Shown: piece by piece, positions 17,203 through 30,300 of the stretch | Numbering within the stretch: position 1 is the stretch's first letter | Layout: each line of letters starts with the position of its first letter | Assembly (NCBI RefSeq): GCF_021155765.1 | Contig: NC_060110.1 | Span: 12,647,501 to 12,711,500, forward strand | Source: Diprion similis | Taxonomy: Eukaryota > Arthropoda > Insecta > Hymenoptera > Diprionidae | Reading direction: 5' to 3' | DNA length: 64,000 bases | Made by a program: the position numbers and the translations under genes | The notes under the pieces: model-generated | Told to the model about the DNA's origin: nothing | Databases searched by the model: none | The model's input: the letters and a program-made list of their open reading frames with translations, nothing else

Positions 17203-17885
17203 TCATTGAAACTACGTTTCACAGTCATTTTCAATGACCATAGCACTTCTTATTGTTTTCATTTACAATATTTGTTCAAGCACCTTAAATTATATATGTT
17301 GTACGACTTTTACCGTGTCCAGATTTCAATGGATCAAATATTGATAAATGGGTGGTACTGATATATTTTTATGTATTGGTTGAAACTCGCAAACGTGAAT
17401 AATCATTTAGTTAATTCCGCAATTTTTTTTTTTTTTTGTTTATGTCACTATTGTTATATCCATTTTATTCACAATTTAACAATCACATTATTCAGATAAA
17501 GAAGTGTAACGGGCAGTGGGAAGACAAACTACCAAGCGGGGTTCATAAATTGAGGATAACACGTGATAAAATCCCTGTCCGTAGTTGCGGGAGTAACGAA
17601 AGCGTCGATATTGTCACTTTCCCATTTTTTCGGTAACATAAAATACCGACGGTTTTGACATGAGCCACGTGTAGAAAGTCTTCATAAATATTTTACAAGC
17701 AAGAAAGGTCCCAGGTTGATCAAATATGCGGGTTGTTTTACTATTCGGTGAAAGTAATGAAACAATTGTTCATTAAACCGGCGATTCAGTGTGCGGGTTA
17801 GATAACTCATCATACTAGAAACTACCGCACCAGCAGTCGCTTGTAAGTTTGATTTGATACCTGCATACACTCAGAGGTCCCATTT
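17203..17885. other. Intergenic, SP4 to SP5
   Basis: Nothing genic seen. It contains a T run near 17424 and no canonical AATAAA close after the SP4 stop. A TCAGT at 17785 could be an SP5 initiator but lacks a TATA box at the right spacing. Confidence 0.45.
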
Positions 17886-20028
17886 ATGAAAAAACGTTTT
17901 ATAACAATGATACTTGTGAGTCTTTTCGCGACGCTGTCACTCCAGCTACTCTGCCTTGTACAGGGTTTGAATTCGGCTTCAAAATATGTTCATCGAACAT
18001 CGAGGCAGTTAGATAATTCCTACGGAAGTCCAAGCTACAAGCACTGCGGTAAGATTAGTTTGAGAACGGAAGGACTCGGGTTTCGTGCTATTGATATGCA
18101 AATTTGTTACACTCTCGCACAGAATGCGGGAGATCAAATTCCTACAGAGAGCAGGGGGGCTATACAAGAGTGGTTGGCGGCGTCAAGGCATCGCCGAACG
18201 AATTTCCCTGGATGGCGATGGTCGTCGCTAATGGTTCCAATCTTGTCTGCGGCGGATCCCTGATAAACGATCGCTACGTCCTTACGGCAGCACATTGTTT
18301 GGCGTTGGGGTAAGAAATCATTTTGTTATCTCAAATCTTATATACCTGAATTAGCGGATCATGTTACTTCCGGTAATTAGGCGGAGGTTCCGTTATTTCC
18401 CGACGCCGGCTACGTGTCATATTTCATAAAAATCTATCACCAATAATTTCTATATCCTCTTGGATACTAAGACGCTGCAGATATCCTGTCAATTCTAATG
18501 TATAGCACAGAAATCCAGAGAAGTGATAAATCCTGAAATTGCTTTTGAAAATTAATTCCGATCTTTTAGTCTTTTGTTCTGCAGTCTGGACAACGGCATC
18601 TTTAATCAAAGACTCGTTACTCCCGTTCTCATCAACTTTCATCACCTCAAAAACAGCACTCACTTTAAACTTTTATCACTAATTCTCAACTGATTGAATT
18701 TCAGTCCTTGGAGTTCATGCAGGGCTGTTGAAAATTTTATTACGACCGTAATTGCATTTCTTGTAATACCGTAAGTGAATTTGTAACTAACTGATGCCGT
18801 AATGCCAAAGTTTTAGTCAAGCGGAGACAAAGGTGGTGCTTGGTGAGCATGATCGATGTACGGCTGACTCTCGCACGGTGATACTTTCCGTTGAAAAGTT
18901 TTATCCGCATCCACAATTCCAGAAGAACACGAACCATGCTGACGCAATGCTCATTCGGCTGAACATGAGAGTCACATTCAACGAGTTCATCAGGCCAATT
19001 TGTTTGCCGAAAATGAGTACGTCGATAAAGGGCTCGGCCTCATACAACCCGTGAGCTTTTCACCTAAAGTTCAGTTCTGCCAGGGGCATTAGATTGGAAC
19101 AAAAATTGTTATTTGGTACTTTGTCTTTATCGCTGCTCCGATCAGAGCCGGAAGTTTATAACTTCAAATTTGGAGTAGAAAATCGTTCAGGCATCAGCAA
19201 TTCAAATTGTCGTTTTTGCATCATTCTGAGAGAGTAACAGAGACGGCTGCAGCGGGGGAAGACAAACGTTTGTAAAATTTAATACATGGATTTAATTACA
19301 GTACTGCAACGAAGCACGGCATCACGGTTTGCTGGAAAGACGGCCTTAACGTTGGGCTGGGGCCGCGCTGACCATGGTGTAACAGTTTGCTCCCTGCGGG
19401 TCGTAGCTTTGGAAATTTATGAGACACAATCCTGTCCTACCAAAATACCGACGCTACTCTGCGCCGGATCTCACTCAGCTGCGGGTCGCGACGCTTGCCA
19501 GGTGAATTTTGCTTAGACGTGAATGAAACAGCTGGCAAATTTGCTTTAATGTCTTAAATTTCGGTTTCAGGGCGACAGCGGTGGTCCACTGCAGGTCCGG
19601 AATGATGATCGTAAATTTGAATTAATCGGTGAGTTACATAGCGGAAGTAGATATATACTGAGAAATTCCGTTCTCATAAAAATACAAATTCCGTACTCAA
19701 ATATTCATACAGAGATTCAAAGCCAAGTCTTAAACAACCTGAAAAAGAGTGCATATTTTCATAAACTTATTGATGTAATTATTCCTGCAAGTTTCGGTGC
19801 ACTGTTTCTTTATCGACAGATCATTGATCTTGGTCAAAACAGGTAGCTGCGTTAACGAAAGAAAAAAATAAGAATTGCGCTAGATCATAAAAGTACCTTT
19901 CAGGAATCGTATCAAATGGCATTGAATGCGGCAACCAGGATTTCCCTGGATTTTACACAGAAGTTCCCCGACATCTTCCATGGATCCTTAAAGTTACGTC
20001 CCAAGATTCGATGTACTGTTGGCGCTGA
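17886..20028 (+). CDS. SP5: secreted trypsin-like serine protease, divergent
   Basis: Six exons: 17886-18048, 18123-18309, 18817-19016, 19302-19501, 19571-19628 and 19904-20028 (phases 1,2,1,0,1), 310 residues. Signal peptide and pro-region lie in one exon; the phase-0 intron after the signal peptide, present in SP2, SP3, SP4 and SP6, is absent. The start at 17886 is the first in-frame ATG, and Met8 is an alternative. The pro-region ends KHCECG; activation site GGYTR|VVGG (Val71). The triad is His112, Asp159 (HADAMLI) and Ser253, with Asp247 for Arg/Lys specificity. The near-invariant Trp of the SWG segment is Asn274 (VSNGIEC), which should alter substrate-backbone binding. The tail has one Cys (MYCWR). 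Twelve cysteines remain after the signal peptide. Confidence 0.9.
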
Positions 20029-20048
20029 TCAAAAATTGACCTTTAGTG

Positions 20049-20054
20049 AATAAA
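20049..20054 (+). other. Poly(A) signal AATAAA for SP5
   Basis: Canonical hexamer 21 bp after the SP5 stop. A second one occurs near 20165 and may be used instead. Confidence 0.5.
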
Positions 20055-21036
20055 ATTTCAGGAATTTGAAAATTTCATGACATATTGGTGTGTGCAGGAT
20101 TACAAATAAAATTTTCGCGCTTATGTGTATATGTGGCATGCGTGTCCATCTATCTGGAAACCTTAAATAAAGATTATAACATGCTGTTAAATTCAATTAC
20201 TGATCTAAAGTGTGAACAGCATTAAACTTGCTCAATTATTTTTTATTATCTGGACAGTACTCAACAACCATTTACTTATACTTCAGGTAAGTATCAGCCA
20301 TGCAAATCATTAGGTAACAATTATTGAGTTATTGGTGATTATAAATAAAGTCTGAATCCTCCAACAGTAAAATAATTGCAAGTTCGTCTAGTTACATAAA
20401 AATCAGTATACTGACTATAAGATGTTTTTAATAATTCACGTTCAAGTCCTCGATTAAACAGCTCTGATCGTGCTATCATAAAAAGTAATTATCAACGCTG
20501 ACCGTTATCAACGCAACTACGCTACAGTAAATGGAGGCTCCGCACCAAATGAAATCATGAAAAATACATTCAACGGTTTGGTGAATGCATGTAATTAAGC
20601 AGGATACTCACAGCATTAATTCTGCAATTTTTCGAATCGTCATCCCAGCAAAGCAAGGTTAATTGAAAAGCCACAATGAACGACGACAATGTGCTTTTAT
20701 TTCGATAGATTGAAACCTGCATTCGACTCCAGCCAAAATCACCGGCGCCAACATTTTAAGCTAATCACTAAATTCGCCAAGTGACAATGGCACAAGATTC
20801 ACTCGATCCAGAGAGATTACAACGGCGCGATATTCAAACTGCTATCAGTCACGAAACACGTTGCCTTGGTAATAATTGCTGTAAGGAGAAATGGGATGAG
20901 AAGATGCAGAGAGGGGATGGAGTTCGGTAGACGTAAGGTGGGGCAAGGAAAACGGGGAGGTATCAATGCAATTTGCGATACATGTAAACCGAGTCGCTTT
21001 GCGGGGGTTTGCCAAGTAATCCGCATATCACTCGGG
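20055..21036. other. Intergenic, SP5 to SP6
   Basis: About 1 kb without a supported gene. Confidence 0.5.
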
Positions 21037-21071
21037 ATATAGATCGAAGTATGTGGCTACCGAGCTCAGTA
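21037..21071 (+). promoter_or_regulatory. Candidate core promoter of SP6
   Basis: ATATAG at 21037-21042 and a TCAGTA initiator at 21066-21071 (A at 21068), 31 bp apart. They would give a 5' UTR of about 63 bp. Confidence 0.35.
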
Positions 21072-21130
21072 GTTTCTGTAGGTGAGAGGGAGTCATCACC
21101 TTGGTGCAGTTTATTCGCCACATTAGCACC

Positions 21131-22511
21131 ATGAAATGGAGGGCAGGGTTGTTCGCGATATGGTCTTTGTTGATACATCAGGTTAATTGAAATTCTTCTT
21201 GGAAGTAACATCGTGAAATAATGACTGCGTCACCTAATTGGCATGATAAAATTACGTCGTCTTTCCAGGTGGTCGAGTGCCGGAGTAGCTTTCAACCTAA
21301 AGTCATTAATCCGGAATGTGGTAAATTCATGTCATACCTATGCTGCGTATCACTACGAAGCAAGCTAGAATCAACGATATGATTCAACTCCTTATGTTTG
21401 TTGCTTATACCAGAGTGCGGAGTTTCCGGTGAAGGAATCGCCAACCGTATCGTGGGTGGAGAAATGTCTGTGCCACACACTCTCCCTTGGGTCGCAGCGA
21501 TCTTCAACCAAGGTTTATTGCACTGCGGCGGAACCCTTATAAACGACCGATACGTCCTTACTGCTGGACACTGCGTGAAATGGTATATTTTCATAAATTA
21601 CTGTGCAGCTACGTCGGCTTCGTGGCTCTAAACTAACGATATCGTTGTCTCCCACAGGACAAAACACAACGATCTAACCGTAGGGCTTGGAATGCACGAC
21701 ATCGAGAATCGAAAGGAAGGCATCGTGTTGCGCATAAAAAATGTGATTCTTCACAATAAGTTTCGGAGCGATTTCTTACACGACACGAATGACATCGCCC
21801 TGCTTGAACTCGAGCACCCCGTCCAGTACAGTGAAAACGTCCAACCAGTTTGTCTTCCCTACAAAGGTGCGACGAATGGACCAGTAAATTTTTTTCTCTA
21901 GGTCAACGATAACCAAACACCAATACTTATCTTCGCCGATTATTACACCCTTGTGACAGGATTGGACTACACCGATCACAAGGTCAGGGTCACCGGATGG
22001 GGCAGAGTCAACACTACTACTGGTGCTTCCAGGTTCCTCCGTCAAGCTGAGCTGAAAATCATGCCTTGGCCGGACTGTCGTAATACGTCAATCGGCAACC
22101 ATCTGAGCAGGTCTATGATCTGTGCGTACAATGATGATACGGACGCCTGTCAGGTACGTCTCTTATTAGCCCGTGACTTGTGTTGCTGTCCTTTCCAACA
22201 ATTTATCAGCTGAACGTACGTTTGTTTAAAACGATAGGGCGACAGTGGTGGCCCTCTGCTCTTCAAGAGAGAGGACGACAAGTATGAATCTATTGGTAAG
22301 ACACCACATAGCCACTTGTTATGTATTGATTCCAACTGCGTGTTGCAATCAGTTAATTCAAAACCTGTAAATCTGCATTTTCGCAGGGGTTGTGTCTTGG
22401 GGAATAGGATGTGCCCAACGTGGCATACCGGGTATTTACGCCAAGACTACTGACTACATGGATTGGATAATGGCCAGTACCTCAAACGCCATATATTGCA
22501 CCGACAATTAA
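21131..22511 (+). CDS. SP6: secreted trypsin-like serine protease
   Basis: Seven exons: 21131-21181, 21269-21320, 21414-21582, 21658-21866, 21960-22153, 22238-22295 and 22387-22511 (phases 0,1,2,1,0,1), 285 residues, the shortest of the complete paralogues. The first two exons are too short to stand out as open frames and were found by splice sites and phase: exon 1 gives the start MKWRAGLF and a hydrophobic signal, exon 2 the pro-region up to NPEC. The Cys cluster reads PECECG and the activation site is GIANR|IVGG (Ile47). The triad is His87 (TAGHC; Gly replaces the usual Ala), Asp136 (NDIALL) and Ser228; Asp222 predicts trypsin-like specificity. The tail has a single Cys (IYCTDN). It has all six introns of the ancestral pattern, like SP4. 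Confidence 0.9.
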
Positions 22512-22596
22512 CTAGGTAGAAGTCTGACGACTGATGCGACAAGTAAAAGTGTGAAATAGTACCTATTGTTGTTGTGATTGTTAATAGTGCGAAGAA

Positions 22597-22602
22597 AATA
22601 AA
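22597..22602 (+). other. Poly(A) signal AATAAA for SP6
   Basis: Canonical hexamer 86 bp after the SP6 stop codon. Confidence 0.6.
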
Positions 22603-24378
22603 GTTAGGCCAATATCAAGTGTTTTATTAAACGGTGCGACGTGGCGGTGACGAGACGCTCTTGAGTTTCTTTGAAATGGCTGCAAAGAAAAGTGCAGTCA
22701 GAGAAAAGTGATTGGAACTAAAATTCTAACAAGGAATGTGAAATAATATGTATGCATGGACAAAATTCCGTCTTGACGATGACAATAATAAAGATATTAG
22801 AATAGCACGGAAGAAACAAAGATGGTCTGAGCCTTGTGCTTGATTTTTACACGGCCTAAGGTACAAACGCTGAGCAAAGTTCGAAATCGTCTCTTTATGG
22901 TCACCTGACGTCGTTAACACGATCGCTACGGTCTATATTTTCAATCTCATTTTATGACCAGTTTTATTAATTTTGCTTCACCTTGATGACTTCTCAGACG
23001 ACTCTTATACCAGTAGTTGCTGATTAAAAATATAATACCAAATACACATAGCTATATGAAAGACTGTATAGTAAATCAATTAAAAATTATGATCAGTGTT
23101 GATTATTGAAGCCACGGTAGCGCAAAAATCACCTATCAAGACGAAGGTCGCATGCGTGCTTTCGGCTACCACTTAATAAAAGCTCAAGCAACGATATTTT
23201 GGTCGATTGGAACGATTAATTTCAATTTTTTCCGGTTCTCATGTCTGACTATATGAAAATAACGGCAAGGAAAATTTTTTAATCCAAGTTGCTCCAAGGA
23301 TTAATGATCAAAGTTGCACGATTTAAGTTCACAATCAATGATGAAAATTATTAAAGACTCTAACCTTATTACAGATACATCACTGCAAGCAAATTTCGAT
23401 CTATAGCTTTACGCAGCCGAATCTCTAAATATGAATCATGTGAAATTCCGTGACTGTTCATTGATAAGAGAAAATTTCTACTGCTTTGTATTCAGAGAGG
23501 AAATAAACCGCCGGATATTGTCGTGATAATTGTCCAGTTCTGTGAATTATCGCCCGTGAATAAAATTATCAATTAGTCAGTCCGAACCAGCGCTTATTGA
23601 GTAAATATTCCACAATTGTTGCGAAGTCGTTCTTATAGATTGAAAGAATACAATTGATCGGAAAATGGAAATGAAATTTATAAAATGGAATGTGACAATC
23701 CCAGCATGAGAAAATTACGGTAAATGTGATAAATAAAACAACGAAATAATATCTAAAACCTAAATTATTATCAACGTTGATGGTAATCTATCATTAGAAA
23801 GTAAGCCAACGTGGAAATCAAGTTTTCAAGACCGAAAGAGATCTTTTTCCTATTCAATGTAGGAAATTTATCTTCATTTTGAACAAGACGATCATTGATA
23901 ATTAGATGAAATATAATTGTGAATCATATTTCTATTTAATCCTACGATGTATAATTCTAACTGGTCCCAAACTCAAATATCAGATGGAGTTAACCATGTA
24001 TCGGAAAAACAAGCTCAATCTGCAATTGCCCTTAATGAGAATCGCTCACTGAACAACGTCCATACTTTATCTGATTGAATTCCAATCGAACAAACACCGA
24101 GACGTCGACTAAAGAATATCGAGACGACATTAAAATTGGTTGACCGCGTCAAACGCCTAACCGCAACTAATACGCAACTGTGTATACTCTGCGCCTGACG
24201 ACAGACTACCCGGCATACGGCAAGAGGCACAAGCTGTTTGTTTACTCAACTCGGCGTTGCGCGCGCAAGAGCAGCGCTCACTTCACACGTTAGAGCAGAT
24301 GTTCGCCGCCTAAAAGTGAAATTATATCAAGTTGAATAAATCTGTTGTAAATTGAACGTTTTTATAAAATAATTGACA
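22603..24378. other. Intergenic, protease array to DNAJC9
   Basis: AT-rich and without a supported gene. The last 150 bp before the DNAJC9 start are more GC-rich and lack a TATA box, as expected for a housekeeping promoter. Confidence 0.5.
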
Positions 24379-27300
24379 ATGGCGGGACTCCTGGATTTGT
24401 GCGAAAAGTATTTCGGCGCCCGGGACTTTTACGAGGTGTTGAAGATTCCGACAAACGCGAACGAGAAGCAAGGTACGTGTAACGATGCTGTTTACAGCTG
24501 ATATCCTAACCTGTAAAGTCAGCGGTGGTCGGGAGAAATGTTTGGTGAAATCAAGTCTTATTTTCGCATCCCATGATGTTCTGGAATTTTTTAAATCCGA
24601 GAGACAACAAATGGGTCTGAATTATTCCCGACAAGCTCCAACATCTGTTTGAATAATTGCCTCCTTTAGAAAGAGATGCTTTATGAATTCAATGGTAATA
24701 GAAAATAATCATTATATTTTGGAACATTTTGTTTCAGTTAAGAAAGCGTATCACAAATTGTCGCTACTCGTTCACCCTGATCGAGTGGAGGAAAACGTGA
24801 AGGCAGAAGCCACGGAAAAGTTCAAAGTACTCGGAAGGATTCATTCAATTTTAAGCGACAATGACAAGAGGAAGATCTACGACGAGTCTGGCCAATTTGA
24901 CGAGGAGAGCGAAGAAGTTGTTATGAAAAATTGGGCTGATTATTGGCGATCTCTATTCAAAGAGATAACCGTAGAAGATATTAACAATTATGAAAAAACT
25001 TACAAGGGATCTGAAACTGAGATAAAAGATTTAAAGCGGGCTTATATGGACAGTAAGCATGCCTTCGTTCTAACAGTACTGAGAAATCCATACACGATAA
25101 GACCTGTGAGCAAACGTGGAATTTTGGTAACCTCTTCATTGTTGTGATTGAATTAATAACATTTTTACCATAACTTTCCAGGCAAAGGTGATATGGATTA
25201 TATTCTTGAAGCTGTTCCTTTCACAAACTGTGCTGAAGAACCACGTCTACACGATATAGTTCAAGAATTGATCGAAACCGGAGATGTACCAGAGTTCAAA
25301 GCTTTCACTGAGGAGGATCCTAAAAAGAAAATACGCAGGAAACGAAAGGTAAGTGAGCCGTATTGAATTGAAATAATCAGGAAAAGGCAAAAACGTTGGA
25401 AATCTGTTTCCGTTCCTTTCCTCTCCCACAATTTCTACTAGCCAAGTGTACACATCATTCTTGACACCTGTTATACGTTTTACCCAGATGTGTATTCCTA
25501 TTTTTCATTTCACATGATTAATTGCTGAGAAGGCGTCATAAATGATAATCGAATTTTAATTTATTTGTATTCAGGGCTTAGCCTATGAATAATTATGCAA
25601 TCTGTTGATGTGTTTCGCTGCTCTATCCATGTATGGAAATCCCATACGCAATGTACATCAAGTATGGATTATTCCGTACTGACCACAACAAAGTCGCTGG
25701 TGGCATACTGTACTGCTGTGCACAAATGAAAACAGAGTTTGACACATAATATAGGCAACAAAATTCCTGTAAAGATTCATCCATGCGAAAAGTGCAATTA
25801 CATTGAAATTCTGAGACAGCATTTAAATATTACTTAATGTTTAAGGAGGGGGCATACCACACTGGAAGGCATAAAGAAAAAAGTTAACGGTATAAGTATA
25901 GCTGTGATTGTTAAGACTTTCAGAACTGCATGCTTGGAGAATAGTTGTGAAAGTAAATGAAATTAGTCGCGTAATGATTAGAACTGTCGCGACAAAGGAG
26001 GGGGAAGGGCAAGAGCCTCTGAGTATAGAAATGATTAATGTTGAATCAACCAAACACTCATTATATAAGGAAAAATTATTTACCACAAGGATTTTCAACT
26101 TTGTATTTAATAATGCCTTTTCACTCGCATGGTCTTTCACGTACTTGTTGTATTTTCTTTTCGATCAACTAAATTTTTTTCAAATCGATATTACGCACCA
26201 CATTAAATCGAAGTATTTGGTTAAGAGTCGTATACATCGATAGAGACCTCTGGAATATTTAAAAAATCTCAAATCTCATCATTTCGAATTTCATTTGTAA
26301 AATTTTTTAAGCTCTAAAATTCTAAAAGTACTAAGAAAAATGTCAAATCATTGAACAAGAAAGTTGTCAAATGCACGTGTTTATCGTTTTGTATACAGGA
26401 TTTGAGTCGATATTTGACAATTTTTGTGGCAGATGTCCACCAAATATTCTGTAATGCCGAATGTAATGCAACCTGTGCTGAAAATATCGTAAAATTTTAT
26501 TCTCAACGACCTGAATGGGAAAAGAATGACGTCAAGAGACAATTAAAACCTATTTTCTCTGAGATTTGCCTATCGAAAATTCTTTTATTTCATATTTACT
26601 GATACTGGTTTGAAATGTCCAACTTATCATCCCCAGTAAACACCATGCGGCAAGTACACATGTGACCTAGTTCAATTTTCATCAATTCGATTTAAAATCA
26701 CGCATGTGTTCGCCGTTTTCCAGTGGAACAGCATGACCATACGTCCGTTCTATTTTCATGCTATCCTATTTTTACCGATGGATAGCCACTTGACGATTAA
26801 ACGTAGAGTGGAAGGGAGGGCTTGGCTACTGGTAAATAAATATCCCGCTAACAGAAGACCTCTCTTTAGTTGCTTCAAACAATCGGTCCAGTGGTGACGT
26901 TGGACAGACGCTTATCACGAGTTATCGAAATGAAAAATGTTGAATTTTTTATTTTTAAAATAACCCTGACCGATTCATACCGTATATTCGTGAATGTGTA
27001 AACAATCGTGCTGGCTCGATGCCAATCGTCTTCACATTGAAGACTTTTTTCCATTTACTCCGCACATGAAAGTTGCCCGCGGCATTTTTGCGGTATTGAA
27101 GGAACACGTTTCATACGCTTTCGTCGAACGTTTAGTCTTTCTCGGTCCATGAGATGTGCGAGAAGTTCATCGGCTTGTTACAATTTGGTGGAATAAAAAG
27201 CTAGCTAATTGAAAATTCTCACTATAATTATTCAACCGAACGTCCAAACTTGAAAAATCCATGAAAATGGTGGATTCACACGCTGTGTTATCAGTGCTGG

Positions 27301-30300
27301 TGTTGCTGGCGACAAGCATATCGGGAATCAGTGGAAATTGTGAACTGACATCAACGGTCGAGGTGGAGTATTCCTGCAATGGGGGTGACATCTCTGACCT
27401 CAAGATATTACAGGAGAGCGTAGTAATACTGGAAATATCAGACATGAAAGTTCCAACACTCACTGCCGACGCGCTGAAACGTTTTACCCAACTGCAAATG
27501 TTCACTTGTTCAAATTGCAGTATTCGAGATATTGAGCCTGGTGCTTTTCAGAACAATCCTCAGCTGGAACAGCTGACATTAAGAAACAATCGTCTGACCA
27601 GCGTGAAAGCGGATTGGTTTCAGGGTCCAAAGTACCTCACGTATTTGGATCTCACCCACAACAATATCACCGACATCGATTCCGATGTCTACAAACATAT
27701 CCAAGACCTGGTGGAGCTCCGACTCTCGGGAAACCCTATCGAGTGCCTCGACACGGATGCTATGTCGGTTTTGAAGTCGCTGACGGTATTCCTCATGGAC
27801 CAAGTGTCCACGTTTAAATGCCCGCGGCACCTGGGCGACTTCCTTAAGAAACACAGTATCACCGCCGAAACGGATGAAACTTGGAACAAAATCCAGGTTT
27901 CTGAAAAAGATGAAAATAACAGTTTCGAAAAGGCAGTAGTGGCCGCACGATTTCGTCCCATCACGCAAAGGCCGTTCGAACTTCGCACCACGGTGGATAT
28001 CGACATCGGCGAAGTTCTCACGACGAACAAGCTCTGGAGAGAATCGCAGAAGTCGACTCCCAAGCCGCTTCCCGAAATCCTGGCGATACTCGCAACCACC
28101 GAAAAGTCCCAGCCCTCGACGTCGTCCGAGATAATCGAAGAGTCAAGAGTCGTCACCACGAGCCCCGAGCAGGAGCCATGCAATATGGTGACAGCCACTT
28201 TAATCTTGGAGTCGACCACGAAGGTGGTTCCAGTCCGCAAAGAAGATGCAACCCCCGTAGTCCCGGCCACTTACACATCCGCGAATCTTCCGGAGGTCCA
28301 TCATCCCCCTGCGTCACCGGTGCCCACGGTTATCATGCCTCCAGCAAACGCGACGAGCGGCGAACCGATAAGGGATGAAAGCCTCCAGTTCGCCTCTGCG
28401 ATACCACCCCCGTACAGCAGCGGCGCCGATTCTCTACCGGGTGAACAAAACGAGCTAGTCAATCCAACAACGGCCAGACAAACCGTCCCTGAAGTTGAAA
28501 CTGACAAACCGTTACCCCCGTGCAACGATGCCGGACAAGGGTTGAGGAACGCCGGGAGATACGCGATCGGGATCTTCGTCGTTGTGTTTTGCTTAGGTTC
28601 AATGTGAGGTTGAAGTTTGGCGTTTTATGGTACCGAAGACAGAGCGGCGAATTTATGACTGTGCGCTTACTTATTAGTTTTCAACGAGTTAAATTTAATT
28701 ATGACTTCAGCCGAGTATAATCGACTCGTTTCGATATCTGACGCGTGGTGTTCTTTCCACAATAGTTTTTCTCTCGCTTTATCAAATTAGTCGCATCGAT
28801 CGAGATGCTTAAGAAAATCAAGTTGATAATGTAATTGCAACGACACTTAATGGAATGACGAGAGAATATTAATTTGAAATACCATTTATAATTTATAACT
28901 TATCGACAATATGAACCATGCATTTATATTATTATATATACATATACTTTATCTTTATGTCTAGTTGTAGAGTTGATTAAGTAAGGTGTTAAATGCCAAA
29001 CGGCGTTCAATCGATAGTTTAACATTTAAATAGTAATTATAAGTTTATTATGCCGTTATTCAGGAAGTGCTTTACACAGTTCATAAAAAAACAGACACAT
29101 TTCATTTACGGAATTATTATTATTGAATAAAATCAGTACAAAAATGTTGGTGAATAATGCGCCGTGTTGATTGTTACGAAACAACAAAATGGTATAGGTA
29201 TAAATAATCGCTCTGCAGATAAAATTGTCTCGTAAATGTTTTGTTCTCTCCTTTTCGTTGTGAAATATCTACTCCTACCGATAAACCGAAAATCGTGACC
29301 GCATACATATAAAAAGCTCTGCATGCTATTCTTACACGTGTGTGCAGATCGACCTGGTTTTAAAGAACAAGCGAATAAATGAGTACCATTGACGAACGGG
29401 TTTTTATTTTCTTTTTCTTTGCGCAAAACTAAAACACGCTGTCAATTTCAATGTCAGTTTAAATATACAGTTTCTACCGGGTGGAATCTCATTTCTGTTC
29501 GTTGCGTTAGAGTTAAAACATGGGATCAGACCTTCGGAGCGTTAAAAATACCCGGCTGTGTGCTTAAACGTTATTTTCCCTTTCCTTCTCTCTTCCCCTC
29601 CTTCGTCTTTCTCTCTCTCTCTTTCTCTCTCGGTTTTGTAAAAAAGCTTGCAAAACTGACGCGCCACGTACGCGTTGAGCTATGATAAACTACGTAACAC
29701 CTAGTTTTCTTATTTCGTACGCACGTGCGTTTCTCCTAACATTGATTCGTCTGTATTACGCTACGGCGGAAAAACGGCTTCTGGGTCGCTCACTTTATCT
29801 TCCAGGTCTATCGTACACAGCTTCCGCCGGAAATTCAAAAATCCAACAAAACAGCAGGGCATTCCGGGTTTGTTTATAATCGTTCGTACTGACCCAACTG
29901 CAAATTAAACACGACAAGTATCGTATGCCGTGTCAAATAACTACGAAATTAATGCTAATTCAATTATCCATCCTCTAGTCAACGTGCGTGATAACCTTGG
30001 AACTGTTTTAGAAGAATTCTTGCACTGTATGCTTGTCTTTTTCCCCATTAATTTGTTGTAGTAATGTGGCCTCTGGCATTACGCGAGCTGACAATTTATG
30101 GGGAATGTGAAATATCGCACTCTCAATCCTCACTATGCGATTGTTCCGACAATTATTCTCAACGTGATGATCACGGGTCAGTTGGAGTCATGGATGTATA
30201 TCCGTTAATTGACGAGAAAAATTTTCCTCGACTTACGATGCTACACGCGGTTATTCGTTTCAGACGAATCGTTACAACCGAATTCACTACACATATGGCA

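Noticed and set aside
27579..28270. Minus-strand frames of 129 and 193 codons opposite the LRR gene
   Set aside because: They are shadows of the well-supported LRR coding frame.
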